In this document: piece after piece, positions 58,408-64,000 of the stretch | How the letters are laid out: each line of letters starts with the position of its first letter | Numbering within the stretch: position 1 is the first letter of the stretch | The notes under the pieces: model-generated | The model's input: only the letters and a program-made list of their open reading frames with translations | What the model was told of the DNA's origin: nothing | Database searches by the model: none | NCBI RefSeq assembly: GCF_002082015.1 | Contig: NZ_CP015109.1 | Location: forward strand, 1,805,501 to 1,869,500 | Length of the DNA stretch: 64,000 nucleotides | Source: Sporosarcina ureae | Lineage (GTDB): Bacteria; Bacillota; Bacilli; Bacillales_A; Planococcaceae | Reading direction: 5' to 3' | Made by a program: the position numbers and the translations under genes

Positions 58408-59415
58408 ATGGATAAACCCGTTGGAAAAGCTTTACCGTTTAGTTTCAAATTACTTGCCAGTACAATCCTTTTAATCAGTAGTTTCCTATTCGCCATGAAG
58501 CTTGGTGCCGCTCACACTTCATGGCAAGACGTCCTACTTTCATTCACGTCAACCCAAAAGGACAATATTTTGATCTTGAAAGAAATACGCTTTCCTCGTG
58601 AGATCGGCGCCATGTTTATAGGTGCCGCTCTGGCTGTTTCAGGGGCTATCATGCAAGGCATGACGCGAAACCCATTGGCTGACCCTGGATTGCTTGGACT
58701 GACTGCCGGGGCAAATGCCGCATTAGCTATTGCACTTGCCTTCATTCCAACTATCAACTATTTCGGTATCATGACAGCTTGCTTCATTGGATCGGCTGTT
58801 GGTGCGCTGATCGTCTTCGGTATTGCTTCCGCGAAGCGAGGCGGCTTTGCACCCATTCGACTAGTATTGGCAGGCGCAGCCGTCTCTACATTTTTATTCG
58901 CCATCGCACAGGGTGTTGGTTTATATTTTAAGATTTCAAAGGACGTGGCGATGTGGACGGCTGGCGGATTGATTGGTACCTCATGGGGACAGTTGCAGAC
59001 CATTGGACCAGTTATCATCATAGGTATCTTCGTCGCACTCGTACTTTCACGCCAGTTGACATTATTGAGCTTGAATGAAGAAGTAGCGATTGGACTTGGA
59101 CAAAATACATTGAAAATAAAAGTCCTATTGTTTATTGTTATTATTTTATTAGCAGGAGCTGCTGTGGCATTGGCGGGTAACTTAGCCTTTGTCGGATTAA
59201 TGATTCCACATATTGTTCGTGCCATCGTCGGAACAGATTACCGATTCATTATCCCGGTATCCGCTATTTTAGGGGCAACTTTTATGTTGCTGGCGGATAC
59301 AGTTGGACGAATGCTACAAGCACCATTTGAAACGCCTGTTGCAGCATTGATTGCGATCATCGGCTTACCGTTCTTTCTTTTGATCGTACGCAAGGGAGGT
59401 CGGGCATTCTCATGA
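58408..59415 (+). CDS. Iron-siderophore ABC permease (FecCD family), first
   Basis: A FecCD permease of about 335 residues with nine to ten helices and the motifs RFPREIGAMFIGAALAVSGAIMQGMTRNPLADPGLLG and AGNLAFVGLMIPHIVR. Start uncertain: AAGGAG lies three bases before an ATG at 58399 and twelve before the one at 58408; the latter is used here. The stop overlaps the next permease (ATGA), so they form a heterodimer. Confidence 0.9.
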   Translation: MDKPVGKALPFSFKLLASTILLISSFLFAMKLGAAHTSWQDVLLSFTSTQKDNILILKEIRFPREIGAMFIGAALAVSGAIMQGMTRNPLADPGLLGLTAGANAALAIALAFIPTINYFGIMTACFIGSAVGALIVFGIASAKRGGFAPIRLVLAGAAVSTFLFAIAQGVGLYFKISKDVAMWTAGGLIGTSWGQLQTIGPVIIIGIFVALVLSRQLTLLSLNEEVAIGLGQNTLKIKVLLFIVIILLAGAAVALAGNLAFVGLMIPHIVRAIVGTDYRFIIPVSAILGATFMLLADTVGRMLQAPFETPVAALIAIIGLPFFLLIVRKGGRAFS

Positions 59416-60419
59416 TGCATCCACGTATACGGAGAAAACAAAGGATTTTCGGCGTATGTTTAGTTGTTTTAATTCTCTTCCTGACTGTTCTCGCGCTTGG
59501 TTTAGGATCTGCTTCTATTGAATGGAATCGACTAGTCCCTACTTTCCTTGGCCAAGGCACTTTTAAAGAAGAGTTTGTACTGTTTTCTATTCGCCTTCCA
59601 AGAATCATCATTACGTTGCTGGCTGGTGCTGCGCTTGCCTTGTCCGGTGCTATTTTACAAGGTATCACGCGAAATGATCTTGCAGATCCGGGTATTATCG
59701 GTATTAATTCCGGCGCTGGAGTCGCTATTGCAGTATTTTTCTTGTTTGTACCGATTGAGGCTGGGGCATTCGCTTACTTATTGCCGTTAGTAGGGTTTTT
59801 TGGAGCTGTCATCACTTCCGTTTTAATATATCTATTTGCTTACAGTAGAAAAAGCGGACTCCAACCTATGCGTCTTGTACTGGTGGGTATTGGATTCTCG
59901 ATGGCACTTTCAGGTGTTATGGTCGTATTGACTTCTTCTGCCAAGCAAGAGAAAGTTGATATCATTTCAAGATGGATAGCGGGCAATATTTGGGGAACGG
60001 ATTGGCCCTATATTTGGGCACTCGCCCCTTGGTTGCTCGTATTGATTCCTTTCGCATTATTTAAAGCGCATCGGCTGGATATGCTCGGTTTAAATGAAGC
60101 CGTAGCGACGGGTATCGGCGTGTCAATCGAACGAGAGCGTGTCCTATTATTACTGACCGCCGTAGCTCTAGCCGCTTCCGCTGTATCGGTCACAGGTGGT
60201 ATCGCGTTCATCGGCTTGATGGCGCCTCATATCGCCAAATCCCTAATTGGTCCACGCCATCGCATGAATTTACCTATTGCGATCTTGCTCGGTAGTTTTC
60301 TTCTATTGATAGCAGATACAATCGGTCGAAACATTCTAGAACCAAGTGGGATTCCTGCAGGTATTATCGTTTCATTGATCGGCGCACCATACTTTTGCTA
60401 TTTACTAATTAAGAAATAA
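59412..60419 (+). CDS. Iron-siderophore ABC permease (FecCD family), second
   Basis: A 335-residue FecCD permease with the matching motifs RLPRIIITLLAGAALALSGAILQGITRNDLADPGIIG and TGGIAFIGLMAPHIAKSLIG. It pairs with the preceding permease, the ATPase and the lipoprotein to form a full importer for a ferric siderophore of unknown type. Followed by a terminator. Confidence 0.92.
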   Translation: MMHPRIRRKQRIFGVCLVVLILFLTVLALGLGSASIEWNRLVPTFLGQGTFKEEFVLFSIRLPRIIITLLAGAALALSGAILQGITRNDLADPGIIGINSGAGVAIAVFFLFVPIEAGAFAYLLPLVGFFGAVITSVLIYLFAYSRKSGLQPMRLVLVGIGFSMALSGVMVVLTSSAKQEKVDIISRWIAGNIWGTDWPYIWALAPWLLVLIPFALFKAHRLDMLGLNEAVATGIGVSIERERVLLLLTAVALAASAVSVTGGIAFIGLMAPHIAKSLIGPRHRMNLPIAILLGSFLLLIADTIGRNILEPSGIPAGIIVSLIGAPYFCYLLIKK

Positions 60420-60459
60420 AACTGCCAGAACTACCCGCTTTGGGTGTTCTGGCAGTTTT
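60417..60459. terminator. Bidirectional terminator
   Basis: AAAACTGCCAGAAC and GTTCTGGCAGTTTT, with inner CCC/GGG, form a strong stem between the convergent permease and scoB genes. Confidence 0.93.
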
Positions 60460-60470
60460 CATACAAAGCA

Positions 60471-61121
60471 TTATTTATTTTTAAAATCCGGTGAAACCGT
60501 AAACGAGGCTTCTGTTTTATCTTTTACTTCATCTACTGTAATCCCAGCAGAAGTTTCAACGAGCACCATGCCGTCCTCCGTGAAATCAAATACAGCTAGG
60601 TCCGTGATGAGTCGATCTACAACGCCAAGACCCGTTAACGGTAACGAACACGTTTTCTTCACTTTCGATTCACCGTGTTTATTGACATGATCCATGATCA
60701 CAATGACACGTTTTGCACCGACAACTAAGTCCATTGCGCCGCCCATTCCTTTCACGACTTTTCCTGGGATCATCCAGTTAGCCAAATCTCCACTCTCCGA
60801 AACTTCCATACCGCCAAGAATGGCTAAGTCGATGTGTCCACCGCGAATCATCGCAAATGATTCCGCACTATCAAAGAAAGAAGAACCAGGGACTGTCGTA
60901 ATGGTTTCTTTCCCAGCATTGATCAGATCAGCATCCTCTTGCCCTTCTATTGGGTAAGGACCAATACCAAGCAAGCCGTTCTCCGACTGCAATAAAACCG
61001 TCATCCCATCTGGAATTTCATTAGCGACAAGTGTTGGCATACCAATACCGAGATTGACATTCATACCATCTTGAATTTCTTCTACCGCACGCTTTACAAT
61101 TGTATTCCGTGTTTCTGTCAT
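60471..61121 (-). CDS. scoB: Succinyl-CoA:3-oxoacid CoA-transferase subunit B
   Basis: Beta subunit of a 3-oxoacid CoA-transferase that activates acetoacetate with succinyl-CoA. The 216-residue protein has [13 protein letters not shown] and the catalytic Glu in [15 protein letters not shown] near residue 47. The ATG at 61121 follows AAAGGAG with eight-base spacing; an ATG two codons earlier is too close. Lies nine to fifteen bases after scoA. Confidence 0.92.
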   Translation of the reverse strand: MTETRNTIVKRAVEEIQDGMNVNLGIGMPTLVANEIPDGMTVLLQSENGLLGIGPYPIEGQEDADLINAGKETITTVPGSSFFDSAESFAMIRGGHIDLAILGGMEVSESGDLANWMIPGKVVKGMGGAMDLVVGAKRVIVIMDHVNKHGESKVKKTCSLPLTGLGVVDRLITDLAVFDFTEDGMVLVETSAGITVDEVKDKTEASFTVSPDFKNK

Positions 61122-61136
61122 GTTCATCTCTCCTTT

Positions 61137-61832
61137 TTACGCTTTTCTCACTGTTAAGCGCTCAATACGTTTTTCATAATCCGTGCCAAGTACTACTCGC
61201 TGTACATAAACGCCCGGTGTATCAATTTCTTCTGGAGCTAGCTCGCCAGCTTCAACGATTTCTTCTACTTCTGCAATCGTTATTTTGCCCGCCATTGCAG
61301 CAAGTGGATTAAAGTTCATCGCAGTCTTGCGATAGACTAAGTTTCCAAGTGTATCCGCTTTCCAAGCTTTCACAAGCGCAAAATCTCCGACGATCCCTTC
61401 TTCTAGCAGATACGTCTTACCGTTAAACTCTTTCGTTTCTTTACCTTCTGCAATGGGTGTGCCGACACCTGTCGCTGTGTAGAATCCGGGAATTCCTGCA
61501 CCGCCTGCTCTAATTCTCTCTGCAAGCGTTCCTTGCGGACTCAATTCTACTTCTAGCTCTCCGTTAAGAAACTGTTTTTCGAACGTCTTGTTCTCTCCAA
61601 CATAAGATGCAATCATCTTTTTAATTTGTTTATTACCTAGCAGCTTTCCAAGACCTGCATCATCTACCCCACAGTTGTTGCTGGCTACTGTTAAATCCTT
61701 CACACCACTATCTCGTAACGCTTCAATGGATTTCTCTGGAATACCGCATAGTCCGAAGCCACCTACAATTAACGTAGCACCGTCTTCAATATCTGAAACC
61801 GCTTCCACAAAAGAATTCATTATTTTACTCAT
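61137..61832 (-). CDS. scoA: Succinyl-CoA:3-oxoacid CoA-transferase subunit A
   Basis: Alpha subunit with the glycine-rich [15 protein letters not shown] near residue 22, [45 protein letters not shown], the family's central motif, and [17 protein letters not shown]. The 231-residue length is normal. The ATG follows GAGGAGGTTACAGT. It forms a two-gene operon divergent from a LysR gene, its likely regulator. Confidence 0.93.
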   Translation of the reverse strand: MSKIMNSFVEAVSDIEDGATLIVGGFGLCGIPEKSIEALRDSGVKDLTVASNNCGVDDAGLGKLLGNKQIKKMIASYVGENKTFEKQFLNGELEVELSPQGTLAERIRAGGAGIPGFYTATGVGTPIAEGKETKEFNGKTYLLEEGIVGDFALVKAWKADTLGNLVYRKTAMNFNPLAAMAGKITIAEVEEIVEAGELAPEEIDTPGVYVQRVVLGTDYEKRIERLTVRKA

Positions 61833-61910
61833 ACTGTAACCTCCTCTGACTCTTTATTAATAGTGTACAGATTTCTGACTTATATGTAAAATGAATATAG
61901 TGAATGAATT

Positions 61911-61929
61911 TTATTCTCAATCAGAATAA
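61911..61929. promoter_or_regulatory. Putative LysR-type operator
   Basis: TTATTCT and AGAATAA form a perfect inverted repeat with five bases between, in the divergent scoA-lysR region and just before the regulator's ribosome binding site. It fits the T-N11-A pattern. Confidence 0.6.
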
Positions 61930-61948
61930 ATAAAAGGAGTGGGTGATC

Positions 61949-62815
61949 ATGGATCTTAAAGACTTTCATGCTTTTATAGAAGTAGCCAATCATTTAAGTT
62001 TTACGAAGGCGGCTGAACATTCCTATATATCACAGCCCTCATTGAGTAAATCAGTGAAGAAACTTGAAGAAGAACTGAATGTCGTACTTTTCAACCGTTC
62101 AACACGCAGCCTTCGATTGACGGATGCAGGTGACATTGTGTATGAGCAAGGACAACAAATCCTTCAGTTACTCGGTGAGCTTCCTGTCTTACTTGAAGAT
62201 CTTGCCGAAGGGGTATCGGGAGAAATTAAAATCGGAATGCCTCCTTTGATCGGAACCTTGTTTTTTCCACAGATCGCTAAAAACCTATCAAGGCATTATC
62301 CCCATATAAAAATTGAGTTGCATGAACTCGGTGCCAAAGTTATTGAAGAGCTTGTAGATAAGGGCCAGATTGACGCTGGCATTATTGTGCTACCGACAAA
62401 TCAAGATATTTTCCAAGTACATCCTTTCATTTCGGATAAATTCTATTTATTCGTCCACACAGATCATCCATTTTCAAAACGAGATGCAGTCGCATTATCT
62501 GAATTAAAGGATGAACAACTCATCCTATTCTCTAAGAGCTTTGCGTTACATCGCTATATTATAGGCGCCTGTAAAGAGGCCGGGTTTAATCCGACTATAT
62601 CGTATGAAAGCTCACAGTGGGATTTAATCATTGAACTGGTGGCGGCAAAGTTAGGTATTACGCTTCTTCCTCAATCCATATCGACGAAATTTACTAATGA
62701 AAATATTAAAATGATTCCACTCGAAGGTCCACCTTTACTGTGGAAACTCGGCATTGTCACTAAGAAGAACAGTTATCATTCTTTTGCCTTGAAGAATTTC
62801 ATGCTGATGTTTTGA
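61949..62815 (+). CDS. LysR-family transcriptional regulator
   Basis: A 288-residue regulator: N-terminal winged helix with FHAFIEVANHLSFTKAAEHSYISQPSLSKSVKKLEEEL and LFNRSTRSLRLTDAG, then a periplasmic-binding-like effector domain (GEIKIGMPPLIGTLFFPQI). The type resembles CidR/YwbI-like regulators. The ATG at 61949 follows AAAGGAGTGGGTGATC. Its position opposite scoAB suggests it activates that operon in response to a keto acid or CoA-pathway metabolite. Confidence 0.9.
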   Translation: MDLKDFHAFIEVANHLSFTKAAEHSYISQPSLSKSVKKLEEELNVVLFNRSTRSLRLTDAGDIVYEQGQQILQLLGELPVLLEDLAEGVSGEIKIGMPPLIGTLFFPQIAKNLSRHYPHIKIELHELGAKVIEELVDKGQIDAGIIVLPTNQDIFQVHPFISDKFYLFVHTDHPFSKRDAVALSELKDEQLILFSKSFALHRYIIGACKEAGFNPTISYESSQWDLIIELVAAKLGITLLPQSISTKFTNENIKMIPLEGPPLLWKLGIVTKKNSYHSFALKNFMLMF

Positions 62816-62874
62816 AACCAACTACTATAAAGGTGCCCGTATTGCATGAACCAGATGTGAATTATAAGTAGACG

Positions 62875-62905
62875 AAAACCCCAACCATAATGGTTGAGGT
62901 TTTTG
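62875..62905. terminator. Bidirectional terminator
   Basis: AAAACCCCAACCAT and ATGGTTGAGGTTTT pair with one mismatch between the convergent LysR and ABC-F genes. Confidence 0.9.
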
Positions 62906-62930
62906 TTTCACGTGGAACAGTATGGTTTGT

Positions 62931-64000
62931 TTAGAACATTTTCGTAGTCCACGTTTCACCATTCCAAATGGTAGATACTACGTCTTCATAAAAGTCAGGC
63001 TCATGTGAAATGAGTAAGATACTTCCTTTATATTCCTTCAAAGCACGTTTCAGCTCTTCTTTCGCATCATAATCCAAGTGGTTTGTAGGCTCATCCAATA
63101 CTAGTAAATTTGTTTCGCTATTTACCAGTTTACAAAGACGTACCTTTGCCCGCTCTCCCCCACTTAATACTTTTACTTTACTTTCAATATGTTTTGTTGT
63201 TAATCCAACACGAGCTAAAGCCGCACGTACTTCATATTGCGCAAAGTGTGGGAACTCACTCCAAATCTCTTCCAAGCACGTATTGTCTGTGTCTGTTTTC
63301 ATTTCCTGTTCGAAGTAACCAATTGATAGATGCTCACCTTGTTCCACTTTCCCTGAAAGAGCCTTTATTTCCCCGAGAATACTTTTTAACAGTGTCGTTT
63401 TACCGATACCGTTTGCTCCTGCAAGTGCAATTTTCTGTCCACGTTCCATAGATAGATTTAAAGGCTTCGATAGCGGTTCATCGTAACCAATCACTAGATC
63501 TGTCGTTTCAAATAAGTATTTCCCCGGTGTTCTAGCCGTTTTGAAATCAAAATGTGGCTTTGGTTTCTCTGAATCTAACTCTATAACGTCCATCTTGTCC
63601 AGCTTCTTCTGTCGTGACATCGCCATTCGACTCGTTGCTGCATTTGCTTTATTGCGCGCTACAAAATCTTTCAGGTGAGAAATTTCTTTCTGTTGCTTTT
63701 TATAAGCAGCTTCGACTTGTTGTAGCCTCATTTCACGCACACGTAAAAACTCGTCATAGTCGCCAGGATAACGATTGACTTGTTGATTTTCCATATGATA
63801 AATCAAGTTAATGACACTGTTCAAGAATGGAATGTCATGCGAAATCAAAATGAATGCCCCTGGATACTCTTGTAAATACGTACGCAACCATTCAATATGC
63901 TCAACATCCAAGTAGTTCGTCGGCTCATCAAGCAATAAGATATCGGGCTTTTCGAGCAGCAACTTAGCCAGTAATACTTTTGTACGTTGACCACCACTCA
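62931..64000 (-). CDS. ABC-F family ATPase (5' end outside the window)
   Basis: The 3' part (about 356 codons) of a soluble ABC-F protein; the frame stays open to the window edge, where it reads SGGQRTKVLLAKLLLEKP, the first ABC signature. It has Walker B LLLDEPTNYLD, a charged linker with two helices (VREMRLQQVEAAYKKQQKE), and a complete second ATPase: ANGIGKTTLLKS, LSGGERAKVRLCK and LVLDEPTNHLD. ABC-F proteins act on ribosomes in translation or antibiotic protection. The short ending WNGETWTTKMF resembles YfmM. Confidence 0.9.
   Translation of the reverse strand, partial: SGGQRTKVLLAKLLLEKPDILLLDEPTNYLDVEHIEWLRTYLQEYPGAFILISHDIPFLNSVINLIYHMENQQVNRYPGDYDEFLRVREMRLQQVEAAYKKQQKEISHLKDFVARNKANAATSRMAMSRQKKLDKMDVIELDSEKPKPHFDFKTARTPGKYLFETTDLVIGYDEPLSKPLNLSMERGQKIALAGANGIGKTTLLKSILGEIKALSGKVEQGEHLSIGYFEQEMKTDTDNTCLEEIWSEFPHFAQYEVRAALARVGLTTKHIESKVKVLSGGERAKVRLCKLVNSETNLLVLDEPTNHLDYDAKEELKRALKEYKGSILLISHEPDFYEDVVSTIWNGETWTTKMF

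Noticed and set aside
1..64000. tRNA or rRNA genes
   Set aside because: No cloverleaf with GGTTCGAATC-type T arms or rRNA-like sequence was recognised on either strand in the intergenic regions.

Overview
The window looks like chromosome from a low-to-moderate-GC Gram-positive of the Bacillales, most like the Planococcaceae (Sporosarcina or a relative). That placement is inferred from strong AGGAGG-type ribosome binding sites, many TTG starts, an S-layer-homology (SLH) protein, PurR/CcpA/Fur-like sites, and YugN-, YfhE-, DUF5658- and YhcF-like proteins. No rRNA, tRNA, CRISPR array, phage gene or intact transposase was seen.

Layout. 1-5 kb: a two-gene ABC exporter, guaC with a PurR-type promoter, a small membrane protein and a membrane serine hydrolase. 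5.2-13.4 kb (minus strand): a carboxylate catabolic unit made of a TRAP transporter (dctP-Q-M type), a short-chain dehydrogenase-like protein, a DUF296 (PPC) protein, an acyl-CoA ligase, an SCP2-type thiolase and its DUF35 zinc ribbon, followed by a BASS-family symporter. 13.6-16.8 kb: a YibE/YibF-like pair and a CdaR/PucR regulator. 16.8-18.5 kb: a shortened ribonucleotide-reductase-like gene behind a cobalamin riboswitch and terminator. 19.2-32.9 kb (minus strand): a complete-looking ethanolamine utilisation microcompartment locus, transcribed eutW-eutV-eutH-eutS-eutP-eutA-eutB-eutC-eutL-eutE-eutM-pduL-eutN-BMC2-mdh. Its two-component system EutW/EutV should act on two terminator-overlapping ANTAR hairpins, before eutH and before eutA. 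Ethanolamine is split by B12-dependent EutBC, acetaldehyde goes to acetyl-CoA by EutE and then to acetyl phosphate by the PduL-type enzyme. No EutG alcohol dehydrogenase, EutT or acetate kinase is present in the window.

33-50 kb: a hydrolase, an OsmC protein, an SLH protein, an HTH regulator with a membrane-tethered PstS-like protein divergent from a sodium:solute symporter, fRMsr, MFS, YugN, selD-mnmH (tRNA selenouridine), an enolase-superfamily gene with GNAT, a divergent regulator, and an NhaC antiporter. 50.5-64 kb: a DDAH-like hydrolase, a GntR-ABC operon with a clear operator, a MOSC protein, a ferredoxin-NADP reductase divergent from a Fur-controlled siderophore ABC system, scoAB divergent from a LysR gene, and a truncated-by-window ABC-F ATPase.

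The least explained sequence is non-coding. Two intergenic arrays of a TGAGCG motif repeat every 20-22 bp (the first is exactly 21 bp over seven units). A 125-bp tandem repeat lies inside the eutA leader. A 21-bp operator-like sequence is shared by the 47.4-kb regulator and the nhaC promoter. The RNR-like protein under B12 control is the most unusual coding sequence.
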